Below are positions 34,635 through 42,500 of a DNA stretch of 64,000 nucleotides, piece after piece. The translations under genes and the position numbers were made by a program. Within the stretch, counting starts at the first letter, position 1. Every line of letters begins with the position of its first letter. The stretch comes from Pseudomonas sp. L5B5 (GTDB lineage Bacteria > Pseudomonadota > Gammaproteobacteria > Pseudomonadales > Pseudomonadaceae). Under the pieces are notes generated by a model. That model was not told the DNA's origin, did not search any database, and saw nothing but the letters and a program-made list of their open reading frames with translations. The stretch lies in contig NZ_CP084742.1 in NCBI RefSeq assembly GCF_020520285.1, positions 2,914,001 through 2,978,000 on the forward strand, in the 5' to 3' direction.

Positions 34635-36710
34635 TCAGGCTTCGGCAGACGGAGCGTCGGCCTTGCGCGTAACGGCAGCGGCTGCCAGCTCGGCGGCTAC
34701 CGCCGGGACGCCCTTGCCGTTGAGCAGGCGCGCCAGGACGTCCTGGACCACCGGGCTCTTGCCCACCACGCCTTCGATGGCCTTGCCGACCGACAGTGAC
34801 TTGGCGAAGGAGTTGAAGAAGTCGCCTTCACCGCCGACGATTTCGATCTTGGCCTTGCTGAGGGCTGCGGACAGCACTTCGGCCTGCTCCTTGGCGATTT
34901 CCTTGTTGGCGGCGATGGCGGCCATCGCTTCCTCGAAGTTCTTCTCCAGCTGCATGCGGAACTCTTCGTGCTGGCGAGCGCTGTCGCTGAGGGCATCCAG
35001 GGCGCCAAACTTCTTGCCCAGGCCTTCGGCCTCGGCGTTCAGGCGCTGCAGCAGCACTTCGGCTTCGGCCGAACCCAGGTCCTTGGTGGCCTTGGCCTTG
35101 GCCGCACCCAGTTGTTCTTCGCCACGGGCCTGGGCACCGAGCTTCTCTTCCATGACCTTGGCTTCAGCCAGGCCGTCCTTCTCTTTGGCAGCCGCCTGGG
35201 CTTCCATGATGCGTGCGTCGGCCAGGCCTTTCTCCTGCTCGCCACGGGCTTCGGCAATCAACTGCTCGGTGCGTACGCGAGCCTGGGCCAGGCCTTCCTT
35301 CTCCTGGGCCGCTGCGGTGATCTCCAGGACCCGGGCATCTGCCAGGCCAGGTGCCGCACGCTCGGCTTCCACGCCTTCGGCCAAGCGTTTCTTGGCCTCG
35401 GCCTGCTTGGCCGCAGCTTCCAGTTCGGCTTGGGCCAGGTTGTTGATTTCCACGGCCTTGTGCTTGGAACGGGTTTCGTCGGCTTCGGCCTGCTTGACCT
35501 GGCGCACCAGGTCCTGCTCGGCTTCGGCCTGGGCCTGGATCACCACCACTTGCTTGGCGCGCTCGGCTTCGGACACTTCGCGCACTTCCTTGATCCGCTC
35601 TTCTTCCTGGGCGACGGTCTTCTCTACCGCTACCCGCTCGCGGATCACCGTGGCGATGTTCTTGCGCTGCTCTTCCAGGGCCTTTTCCTTCTCGATGCGC
35701 TGCAGCTCCACTTCACGCTCGCGGGCCACCACTTCCAGATCCTTGGCACGGGTGACTTTCTCCACCTCGATGACCACGGCGCGCTGGCGGTTCTGCTGGG
35801 CCACTTCGACTTCGCGCTGATGGTTCTCGGTGCGCACGTCGATTTCCTGCTGGGACTGAATGCGCGCTTGCTCGGCCTTCAGGCGCTCCTCTTCCTTGAC
35901 CTTGGCGGTCTCGGCTTCCTCACGGGCGCGGATGGTCTCGATCTCGCGCTTCTGCCGGGCTTCGGCATCGGCCTGCTGGCGCTCGAGGGACAGCGAGGCT
36001 TCGCGGGTCTCGACGTTCTTCTTCTGGATCGCCAGTTCCTGGTTGCGCTCCAGTTCGTTGGTGATGACGTTCTGCGCCGCAGTCAGCTCGGTGATCTTGC
36101 GGATACCTTCGGCGTCGAGAATGTTGCTCGGGTCCAGGGAATGCTTGGCCGTCTGCTCCAGGTAGTCGATCGCCACGTCTTCGAGCACATAACCGTTGAG
36201 GTCGTTGCCGATGGTCTCGATGATCCGGTCGCGGAAATCCTGGCGATTCTCGAACAGCTGGACGAAGTCGAACTGTTTGCCGACGGTCTTCAGGGCTTCG
36301 GAGAACTTGGCGTTGAACAGCTCATTGACCGCCGAACGGTCGGATGCGCGGTCGACACCGATGGCCTTGGCCACCTTGAGCACGTCTTCCTGGGTCTCGT
36401 TGACCCGCAGGTAGAAGGCCACGGTGATGTCTGCACGCATGTTGTCACGGCAGATCAACCCGTCCTTGGCGCGGCGGTCGACTTCCAGGGTGATCAGCGA
36501 GATCCGCATGAACTCCTTGAGGTGGATCACCGGGTACACCAGGGCGCCAGTGAAATGCACCTTGGGGGTAGAGGACATGTCGTTGACGATCAGCGCCGTA
36601 CCTTGGGGGACCTTGATGTAGAAGGCCTTGAACAGGGCCAGCAGGCCGAAGACCACCAGGACGACAAGGCCGAGGCCCAGCAGGATGGGCAGCAGCGACG
36701 GTAAATTCAT
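34635..36710 (-). CDS. Flotillin-like SPFH-domain protein (YqiK-like)
   Basis: This encodes 691 residues. A single N-terminal membrane helix (about 5-29, LLPILLGLGLVVLVVFGLLAL) precedes the SPFH/band-7 domain (about 30-220, with KVPQGTALIVND and YVLEDVAIDYLEQTAKHSLD). A very long Glu/Ala/Lys-rich coiled coil (about 230-620) and a C-terminal helical region follow. Flotillins oligomerise at the membrane and organise microdomains; E. coli YqiK is paired with YqiJ as here. AAGGAG lies 9 bases before the ATG. It is 36 bases downstream of the YqiJ-like gene. Confidence 0.93.
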   Translation of the reverse strand: MNLPSLLPILLGLGLVVLVVFGLLALFKAFYIKVPQGTALIVNDMSSTPKVHFTGALVYPVIHLKEFMRISLITLEVDRRAKDGLICRDNMRADITVAFYLRVNETQEDVLKVAKAIGVDRASDRSAVNELFNAKFSEALKTVGKQFDFVQLFENRQDFRDRIIETIGNDLNGYVLEDVAIDYLEQTAKHSLDPSNILDAEGIRKITELTAAQNVITNELERNQELAIQKKNVETREASLSLERQQADAEARQKREIETIRAREEAETAKVKEEERLKAEQARIQSQQEIDVRTENHQREVEVAQQNRQRAVVIEVEKVTRAKDLEVVAREREVELQRIEKEKALEEQRKNIATVIRERVAVEKTVAQEEERIKEVREVSEAERAKQVVVIQAQAEAEQDLVRQVKQAEADETRSKHKAVEINNLAQAELEAAAKQAEAKKRLAEGVEAERAAPGLADARVLEITAAAQEKEGLAQARVRTEQLIAEARGEQEKGLADARIMEAQAAAKEKDGLAEAKVMEEKLGAQARGEEQLGAAKAKATKDLGSAEAEVLLQRLNAEAEGLGKKFGALDALSDSARQHEEFRMQLEKNFEEAMAAIAANKEIAKEQAEVLSAALSKAKIEIVGGEGDFFNSFAKSLSVGKAIEGVVGKSPVVQDVLARLLNGKGVPAVAAELAAAAVTRKADAPSAEA

Positions 36711-36746
36711 GCAATCAATCTCCTTTGATTCTGAGGGAGTCCGGGC

Positions 36747-37388
36747 TCAGAGGCCGCGAAACTCGTCCTCGGTAATGACCCGATAGGCGTGTTGCGCCTC
36801 CAGATACTCCAGCAACACGACTCGGTCGCCGCGTTTGAATGCTCGCGCCTCATCGGCACGCACCCGCAGGATCAGCCCCGCGCCACCGTCTTCGAGCACG
36901 GCTTCGCCATGCTCCAGGGTGACCCGGCCGCTGCGTACCACGGCAGTCTGCCCCAGCACCGACTTGCTGCTGGTGGCTTCCATCTTGAGAAACAGCGGGC
37001 GCAGCGGACTGCAGATTGCCGCGCTCAGAGGGGCCGCCAGGAACAGTGCAAGCACCGCCAGCAACAGTCCCAGGGGATAGCGCAGCCAGCCCAGGGGCAG
37101 CTGGCTGAAAACGTAGAGTTCGGTGAAATAAGTCAGGAACCAGCTGAAGAACATCAGCAGGGTCAGCACCAGGGTGACCGGTACGCCGTTGAGCTTGAAC
37201 TTGATCAGCAGCCCGGCCAGGCCTTCGGTTGTGTGGGCGCCGTCGAGCAGCGAATCGGCCTCGAAATCCAGGAGCTCGACCTCGAGCAAACCCATGGCGA
37301 CCACGACCCAATAGATCACGGCCAGGCAGAGCATGAAGCTGAACAGCACAGTGGGGAACGACAAGACTGTCTGCAGGAAGATTTCCAT
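36747..37388 (-). CDS. YqiJ-like membrane protein with OB-fold (NfeD-related)
   Basis: This encodes 213 residues. Hydrophobic segments at about 11-31, 63-83 and 93-115 give three membrane helices. They are followed by a soluble C-terminal OB-fold domain (KSVLGQTAVVRSGRVTLEHG, then FKRGDRVVLLEYLEAQHAYRV), the arrangement of NfeD/YqiJ partners of flotillins. The ATG at 37386-37388 (MEIFLQTVLSFPTVLF) has TAGGAAA upstream; an in-frame start 57 bases further upstream would add a non-membrane leader and is rejected. It sits between pspA-like and flotillin genes. Confidence 0.88.
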   Translation of the reverse strand: MEIFLQTVLSFPTVLFSFMLCLAVIYWVVVAMGLLEVELLDFEADSLLDGAHTTEGLAGLLIKFKLNGVPVTLVLTLLMFFSWFLTYFTELYVFSQLPLGWLRYPLGLLLAVLALFLAAPLSAAICSPLRPLFLKMEATSSKSVLGQTAVVRSGRVTLEHGEAVLEDGGAGLILRVRADEARAFKRGDRVVLLEYLEAQHAYRVITEDEFRGL

Positions 37389-37454
37389 TGCTTTCCTATC
37401 CCTGAAAAAGCCGGGCAAGGCCCCTCGGCCCTGCCCCTGACACACGACGGTGAA

Positions 37455-38150
37455 TCAGGACTTGCTACGGTCCTTCAAACGCGCCAGCACGTTGTCGGCG
37501 CTGGTGCTGCCAGCAACGATCCCGGCTTCGCGCAACTTGGCATCCAGGGCATCGTCCGGATTACTGGTGCTGGCCAGTTCGGCCGCGGCATCCATCTTCG
37601 CCGCGCGCTCGGCCTGTTTCTGCTTGATGCGTTCCAGGGACTCCACCGCCGTGTGCAGCTTGCTCTGCGAGCCACCGTAGCGCTGGGCCACGGCCTGCTG
37701 GGCCTTCTGCACGCTTTCGGTGGCCTTGACGGTATCGACCTGTTGTTTCAAATGTTTGATGTTGCCTTCGGCCTGGGACACGGCCTTGCGCAACTGGGCG
37801 ACGCTGGAGGCGAAACCATCGGCCTGCTCGCGCTCCAGCACCAGGTCGTTTTCCAGGTTGGCGATCTTCTGCGCCACTTCCTGGGCCAGGTTGTCATTGC
37901 CGGCTTCCAGGGCCTTCAGCGCATAACTTTCATATTCGGCGACCTTGGCGGCCGTGCCGTCGACACGCTCGGCGGCGAGCTTCTGCCGGGCCATGATCTC
38001 GGCCAGGGCCTCCTTGGATTTGCGCAATTCCTGGTCGGCGTCGCGGATCTCCTGATCGAGGATCCTCAGTGCCTGGCTGTCCACCAGGGCCTCGCCCGCC
38101 TCGTTGGCGCCACCGCGCAGGGCGGTGAGCAGTTTGCTCCATACGTTCAT
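37455..38150 (-). CDS. PspA/IM30 family protein
   Basis: This encodes 231 residues. The whole chain is a long helical hairpin typical of PspA/Vipp1 (QALRILDQEIRDADQELRKS, LAQEVAQKIANLENDLVLER, ESLERIKQKQAERAAKMDAA). PspA-type proteins bind stressed inner membrane and remodel or protect it as ESCRT-III-like polymers. No PspF/PspBC genes are nearby, so this is not the classical psp operon. It resembles E. coli YjfJ, which also sits beside a DUF2170 protein (YjfI). GGAGGA lies 6 bases before the ATG at 38150; a GTG two codons upstream is the alternative start. Confidence 0.93.
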   Translation of the reverse strand: MNVWSKLLTALRGGANEAGEALVDSQALRILDQEIRDADQELRKSKEALAEIMARQKLAAERVDGTAAKVAEYESYALKALEAGNDNLAQEVAQKIANLENDLVLEREQADGFASSVAQLRKAVSQAEGNIKHLKQQVDTVKATESVQKAQQAVAQRYGGSQSKLHTAVESLERIKQKQAERAAKMDAAAELASTSNPDDALDAKLREAGIVAGSTSADNVLARLKDRSKS

Positions 38151-38165
38151 GTGCACTCCTCCAGG

Positions 38166-38786
38166 TCAGGCCTGAGCCTTCAGGTAGCCTTCATAGGCTT
38201 CGGTGGCCCTGATCACGTTGCCGGCCAGGGTTTCGATCTCGTAGAGCACGTTGGAAAGGATCGAAGTGGCGCTCAGGGCACCGAACATCATGTAGTAGCG
38301 CTCACCGTCCAGGCCGGTCTCCAAGCCGATGCTCGACAGCGGGAACAGCTGCCGGCTGAGCAGTACTTCTTCGTTGAACGCGGCCACGTCCGTGACTTCG
38401 CTTTGCGGCCAGAGCAGCGCCTCCACCAGGATCTGCTCGCCGGACAGCGCGACGAACAACGGCAGGTCGCCGTACTCGCGCATGGTCACGTGCAAGCTGG
38501 GTTCGGCGCCTTCGAGCAGTTCAACGCTGGCTTCGGCACCAGTGAACAACTCGGTGGCCGCCAGGGCCTGGCACAGCGAGCGGGCATTCCAGATCTGCGG
38601 CATGCTCATTTCTCCATCCTTTTCCACACAATCCAGCCCTTCGCAGGGCTGGCGCAGTTTGCGTTCAACCGCCAGCAACGCCTTGGCGTTCTCCGGCAGT
38701 ATCCAGACTTCCTTTTTCACCAACCCCTGATCACGCAGGCGCTGGCGGAATAAACGTTGGTAATGGGCTGAGGATTTGTTTTCCAT
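38166..38786 (-). CDS. DUF2170 (YjfI-like) protein
   Basis: This encodes 206 residues. The N-terminal 50 residues are basic and helical (NKSSAHYQRLFRQRLRDQGL). The remainder fits DUF2170 as in E. coli YjfI, with LFPLSSIGLETGLDGERYYM and a C-terminal SILSNVLYEIETLAGNVIRA. The function is unknown. It is the first gene of the cluster and its stop lies 15 bases before the pspA-like start. The sequence before the ATG (GCTCTGCGCC) has no Shine-Dalgarno match, so initiation may be weak or depend on a short leader. Confidence 0.88.
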   Translation of the reverse strand: MENKSSAHYQRLFRQRLRDQGLVKKEVWILPENAKALLAVERKLRQPCEGLDCVEKDGEMSMPQIWNARSLCQALAATELFTGAEASVELLEGAEPSLHVTMREYGDLPLFVALSGEQILVEALLWPQSEVTDVAAFNEEVLLSRQLFPLSSIGLETGLDGERYYMMFGALSATSILSNVLYEIETLAGNVIRATEAYEGYLKAQA

Positions 38787-38802
38787 GGCGCAGAGCTTAA
38801 AT

Positions 38803-38838
38803 CATCACATGTAATATCCACAATCCATCACATGTAAT
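38803..38838. promoter_or_regulatory. Direct repeat CATCACATGTAAT, two copies, upstream of DUF2170-pspA cluster
   Basis: The 13-base unit occurs identically at 38803-38815 and 38826-38838, 23 bases apart start to start (about two helical turns). Each copy is itself near-palindromic around ACATGT. The copies end 17 bases upstream of the DUF2170 ATG, so a regulator bound here would overlap the promoter. No textbook sigma-54 motif was found. The rest of the 38787-39083 gap is AT-rich near the repeats and otherwise featureless. Confidence 0.65.
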
Positions 38839-39083
38839 TTATTTGACCGGGGTTTGTAACAAGATTATTCAAAATAATCGCCACATTTACAGACGCCAAA
38901 ATCGGCGCCGTGCAGAGGCTCGTTTGGCAAAAGTGCGTTATTAGACCTGGCAGGCGACCGAATGAGAAGCGTAATCGTTCGAGCGCGAGGCCAGCAAAAA
39001 TACCTGCCGATGGCGCCCTGGCGCTGCCTTAATGCCGATCAATGGTCTAGGCTAGGCGGATTTTCCTGCCCTGCGGATGCCTC

Positions 39084-40283
39084 ATGAACAGTCTCAGCAA
39101 GCCCCTCGCCGGATTGAAAGTGATCGAACTCGGCACCCTGATCGCCGGCCCCTTCGCTTCACGCATCTGCGCCGAATTCGGCGCCGAGGTGATCAAGGTG
39201 GAATCTCCGGACGGCGGCGATCCGCTGCGCAAGTGGCGCAAGCTGTATGAGGGCACCTCGCTGTGGTGGTTCGTCCAGGCTCGCAACAAGAAATCCCTGA
39301 CCCTCAACCTCAAGCATCCCGATGGCCTGGCGGTACTCAAGCAGTTGCTGGGCGAGGCTGACATCCTGATCGAGAACTTTCGCCCCGGCGTGCTGGAGAA
39401 ACTCGGCCTGGGTTGGGATGTGCTGCATGCATTGAACCCGAAGCTGGTGATGGTGCGCCTGTCGGGCTTCGGCCAGACCGGGCCGATGAAGGAGCAACCG
39501 GGCTTCGGGGCCGTGGGCGAATCCATGGGCGGCTTGCGCTACATCACCGGCTTCGACGACCGACCACCGGTACGCACCGGAATTTCCATCGGCGACTCCA
39601 TTGCGGCCTTGTGGGGCGTGATCGGTGCACTGATGGCCCTGCGTCACCGGGAAGTCAACGGCGGCCTGGGGCAGGTGGTGGATGTGGCACTGTACGAAGC
39701 GATCTTCGCGATGATGGAGAGCATGGTCCCCGAGTTCGACGTGTTCGGTTTCATCCGCGAGCGCACCGGCAACATCATGCCCGGCATCACGCCCTCCTCC
39801 ATCCACACCAGCGCCGACGGCAAGCATGTGCAGATCGGCGCCAACGGCGATGCGATCTTCAAGCGCTTCATGCAACTGATCGGCCGCGACGACCTGGCCA
39901 ACGACCCGTCCCTGGCCAGCAACGACGGACGCGATAACCGCCGCGACGAGCTTTACGGGGTGATCGACCGCTGGGTGGCCTCCCTGCCCCTGGACCAGGT
40001 GCTGGAACAATTGAACCAGGGCGAAGTCCCGGCCAGTCGCATCTTCAGCGCCGAAGACATGTTCCAGGACCCGCAATTCCTCGCCCGGGAAATGTTCCTC
40101 CAGGCCAAATTGCCGGACGGCAAACCCTTCAAGATGCCGGGCATCGTGCCCAAGCTCTCGCACACGCCTGGGAGCGCCGAGTGGGTCGGGCCGCAACTGG
40201 GCGAACACTCTGCCGAGGTGCTGGCGAACCTGGGCTACAGCGACGAGCAGATCCGCGACCTGCGCAGCAGCGGAGCAATCTGA
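39084..40283 (+). CDS. Family III CoA-transferase (CaiB/BaiF)
   Basis: This encodes 399 residues. Family III CoA-transferases move CoA between organic acids through an enzyme-linked anhydride on a conserved Asp. Here Asp171 lies in RTGISIGDSIAALWG. Other family marks are GLKVIELGTLIAGPFASRIC, AEVIKVESPDGGDPLRKW and LIENFRPGVLEKLGL. The acid substrate is not evident. It lies upstream of a solute-binding-like gene, whose candidate CTG start follows its stop by only one base, so the two may be co-transcribed. Confidence 0.94.
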   Translation: MNSLSKPLAGLKVIELGTLIAGPFASRICAEFGAEVIKVESPDGGDPLRKWRKLYEGTSLWWFVQARNKKSLTLNLKHPDGLAVLKQLLGEADILIENFRPGVLEKLGLGWDVLHALNPKLVMVRLSGFGQTGPMKEQPGFGAVGESMGGLRYITGFDDRPPVRTGISIGDSIAALWGVIGALMALRHREVNGGLGQVVDVALYEAIFAMMESMVPEFDVFGFIRERTGNIMPGITPSSIHTSADGKHVQIGANGDAIFKRFMQLIGRDDLANDPSLASNDGRDNRRDELYGVIDRWVASLPLDQVLEQLNQGEVPASRIFSAEDMFQDPQFLAREMFLQAKLPDGKPFKMPGIVPKLSHTPGSAEWVGPQLGEHSAEVLANLGYSDEQIRDLRSSGAI

Positions 40284-40323
40284 ACTGAACCGCCAGCGCC
40301 CCCGTTACCGCCGGCGGCTGGCG

Positions 40324-41175
40324 ATGTCGCTGGCGGCCCTGCTGCTCTGGCTGCCCAGCCTGCCGAGCCAGGCAGGGGAGATGCTGACCTGGCTGCTGCG
40401 CGACCTGCCACCCCTGAGCATCTTCGAAGGCGCTAGCAAGGGACGCGGGGTGATCGACCTGCTCATGCCACAGCTGATCGCCGAACTGCCGCAGTACCAG
40501 CACGAATTGGTGCGGGTCAATCGCGCTCGTGGCATGCAGATGCTCCGCGAACCCAGCTTCACCTGCGACCCGTCGCTGATCTGGAGCAAGGAGCGGGCGC
40601 AATGGGTGGCCTACTCCATCACCAGCTTGCGTGTCCTGAGCAACGGCCTGGCGATACGCCGCGCCGAACGCGAGCAGCTGGCGCAGTTCATCCACGACGG
40701 CAAGGTCGACTTGCAGGCGCTGCTGGCCAGCGGCACGCAACGGCTGGGGGTGGTGGCCGAGCGCAGCTATGGCCAGCAACTCGACAGCCTGCTGCATCAG
40801 GCCCCAACCCAAGCCCTCAGTGCCCACTACGGCAATGATGCCCTGGGCAGCCTGCTACAGATGCAGCGCCTGGGGCGCCTGCACGTACTGCTGGGCTATT
40901 GGCCGGAAATCCGCTACCAGGCGGTACAACAAGGGATCGACCCGCAAGACCTGGCCTTCTATTCGATCCAGGGCACCGAGCAGTACCAGGACATTCATGT
41001 CGGCTGTTCCGATACCCCCCAGGGACGCCAGGCCATCGCCCGGATCAACCAGGCGCTGCTCAAGCTGCGGGAAAACCGCCTGATGGAGCTGTACGCCGCC
41101 TGGCTGGAGCCCGACATGCGCGATACCTACCGCGCCGACGCCCGCGCCTACTTCATGGCCCATCCGGACCACTGA
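40324..41175 (+). CDS. Periplasmic solute-binding-like protein (TIGR02285-like)
   Basis: This encodes 283 residues from the ATG. The N-terminus SLAALLLWLPSLPSQAGE is a Sec signal peptide with cleavage near SQA|GE. The mature part resembles family 3 solute-binding proteins (LTWLLRDLPPLSIFEG, HVLLGYWPEIRYQAVQQG, RENRLMELYAAWLEPDMRD). The ATG has no good RBS and the signal would lack a basic n-region. A CTG at 40285, in frame with GGAG 9 bases upstream, would add NRQRPRYRRRLA, an ideal n-region, and is a plausible alternative start. No permease gene is adjacent, so a signalling or orphan role is possible. Confidence 0.75.
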   Translation: MSLAALLLWLPSLPSQAGEMLTWLLRDLPPLSIFEGASKGRGVIDLLMPQLIAELPQYQHELVRVNRARGMQMLREPSFTCDPSLIWSKERAQWVAYSITSLRVLSNGLAIRRAEREQLAQFIHDGKVDLQALLASGTQRLGVVAERSYGQQLDSLLHQAPTQALSAHYGNDALGSLLQMQRLGRLHVLLGYWPEIRYQAVQQGIDPQDLAFYSIQGTEQYQDIHVGCSDTPQGRQAIARINQALLKLRENRLMELYAAWLEPDMRDTYRADARAYFMAHPDH

Positions 41176-41194
41176 CAAACGCCAGGCAAAAAGA

Positions 41195-41226
41195 AACCCC
41201 GAGAAGTGGGGAGACGACTCGGGGTT
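41195..41226. terminator. Hairpin between convergent genes
   Basis: AACCCCGAG (41195-41203) and CTCGGGGTT (41218-41226) form a 9-bp stem with a 14-base loop, between the solute-binding gene and the convergent DUF3509 gene. T-tracts are poor, so termination strength is uncertain. Confidence 0.65.
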
Positions 41227-41341
41227 AAACGTGGTCTTCACGACCCGTACCCGCAGGCTGCAAGCATCGGAGCAAAATGCCTGTTCCTGCTGGTAATGGG
41301 TCTGACTGGCGGGATCGCCAGAAGGTTCCGTAAAAATCAAT

Positions 41342-41629
41342 TCATGTACGGCGCTCGAATGACTTGCCTTCGCCGGCATGACGCAACGCCGCGAACACGC
41401 AGGGCTCCAGGCGCCCCTCGGCAATCAGTACATCGCGATGCAGGCCGTCGACCACATCGGTCAGCAGGCGCTTGTCGGTGAGCTGGGCCTGGTTGACCTC
41501 GCGCTCCACGACCAGGGTCCCTGCCGTAGTGCTCAAGCTCACCAGGCACTCGCCATGGGCTCCCGAGGGGGTCAGGACCACCTGGTACGGACTCAGTGCC
41601 TCGCTCAACAAAAGACTGATACTTTCCAT
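41342..41629 (-). CDS. DUF3509 family protein
   Basis: This encodes 95 residues. The start MESISLLLSEALSPYQVVLT, with the internal GECLVSLSTTAGTLVVEREV and LTDVVDGLHRDVLIAEGRLE, matches the small DUF3509 family found in pseudomonads. It is a soluble mixed alpha/beta protein without signal or metal motifs. The RBS is weak (GGTGAT). The function is unknown. It is divergent from the response-regulator gene. Confidence 0.85.
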   Translation of the reverse strand: MESISLLLSEALSPYQVVLTPSGAHGECLVSLSTTAGTLVVEREVNQAQLTDKRLLTDVVDGLHRDVLIAEGRLEPCVFAALRHAGEGKSFERRT

Positions 41630-41837
41630 CTAGATCACCACTCAATAGCTCGAATTAAGGTTCGAAAACAAAAATGCCGGTAGCTTTCTGACATTCAAGT
41701 GACCGTTGCCCAGAGAGGAAAGTTCGCCACACCTACTGCTGCCGATCTGAGTCATTCGAGCATGCACGGGTAATATGACAAGCAGAAAACGGCCGACCAG
41801 GCGCCCGCCACACCGTCCCTTGCATTGGAGTCCCGCC

Positions 41838-42500
41838 TTGAGCGCTACGCCGAACAACAGATTGCGCATCATCCTTGCCGACGATCACCCGATCTTCCTG
41901 ATCGGCCTGCGGGCGGTGCTGGAGCAGGACGAGAGCCTGGTCGTCGTCGGCGAGGCCAGCTCGCCCTCCGCCCTCTCCCAGCAGGTGCAGGACACCCCCT
42001 GCGATGTGCTGGTGACCGACTTCATGATGCCCGAGGACCAGCAGAACGACGGGCTGCGCCTGCTCGAACAGCTACGCCGGCATCACCCTGAATTGCCCAT
42101 CGTGGTGGTGACCATGCTCAACCATGCCGGGCTGTTCCGCTCGATCCTCGACCTGGGAGTGATGGGCCTGCTGAGCAAGGCCAGCCTGGCCGAGGAGCTG
42201 CCCAGCGCCATCGAACATGCACGCCAGCACAAGCCCTACGTGGCCCAGGCCATCCAGCGGGCGCTGAGCCTGGCTGGCGAAGTGGGACCTGACCGCCTGG
42301 TGTCCAAGGATCAGCTGTCACCTCGCGAGCTGGAAGTGATCCGCCTGCTGGCCGCAGGCCATACGGTGGGCGAGATCGCCACCCAGCTCAACCGCAGCAA
42401 GCAGACCGTCAGCGCACAGAAGGTCAGCGCCATGCGCAAGCTCGGCCTTTCCGGCGAGGCTGCGCTGTACATCTACGTCCAGGAACATGGCCTGGCCTAG
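41838..42500 (+). CDS. NarL/LuxR-type response regulator (RocA1-like)
   Basis: This encodes 220 residues from a TTG at 41838-41840, chosen because GGAG lies 7 bases upstream; the ATG at 41775 would add an unlikely Arg/Pro-rich leader. The receiver domain has DD at 15-16 and phospho-acceptor Asp61 (DVLVTDFMMPED). The C-terminal LuxR helix-turn-helix is LSPRELEVIRLLAAGHTVGE, then RSKQTVSAQKVSAMRKLGL. Its neighbours are a REC-EAL protein and a BvgS-like hybrid kinase, the gene set of the P. aeruginosa Roc/Sad system, where RocA1 activates fimbrial genes. The stop overlaps the stop of the EAL gene by 4 bases. Confidence 0.88.
   Translation: MSATPNNRLRIILADDHPIFLIGLRAVLEQDESLVVVGEASSPSALSQQVQDTPCDVLVTDFMMPEDQQNDGLRLLEQLRRHHPELPIVVVTMLNHAGLFRSILDLGVMGLLSKASLAEELPSAIEHARQHKPYVAQAIQRALSLAGEVGPDRLVSKDQLSPRELEVIRLLAAGHTVGEIATQLNRSKQTVSAQKVSAMRKLGLSGEAALYIYVQEHGLA

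Noticed and set aside
31704..34799. 1,031-codon open frame on the plus strand opposite the giant ATPase gene
   Set aside because: It is a shadow frame in GC-rich DNA. The translation is rich in Gln/His/Leu/Gly without domains, has no RBS, and the minus frame has clear ATPase motifs.
34968..36704. 578-codon plus-strand frame opposite the flotillin gene, with many hydrophobic residues
   Set aside because: The apparent Leu/Phe-rich protein is the antisense of the Glu/Ala/Lys coiled coil; the minus strand has the SPFH domain and a good RBS.
38787..38940. A sigma-54 (PspF-type) promoter in front of the pspA cluster
   Set aside because: No GG-N10-GC element of the right form was found upstream of the DUF2170 gene on the minus strand.
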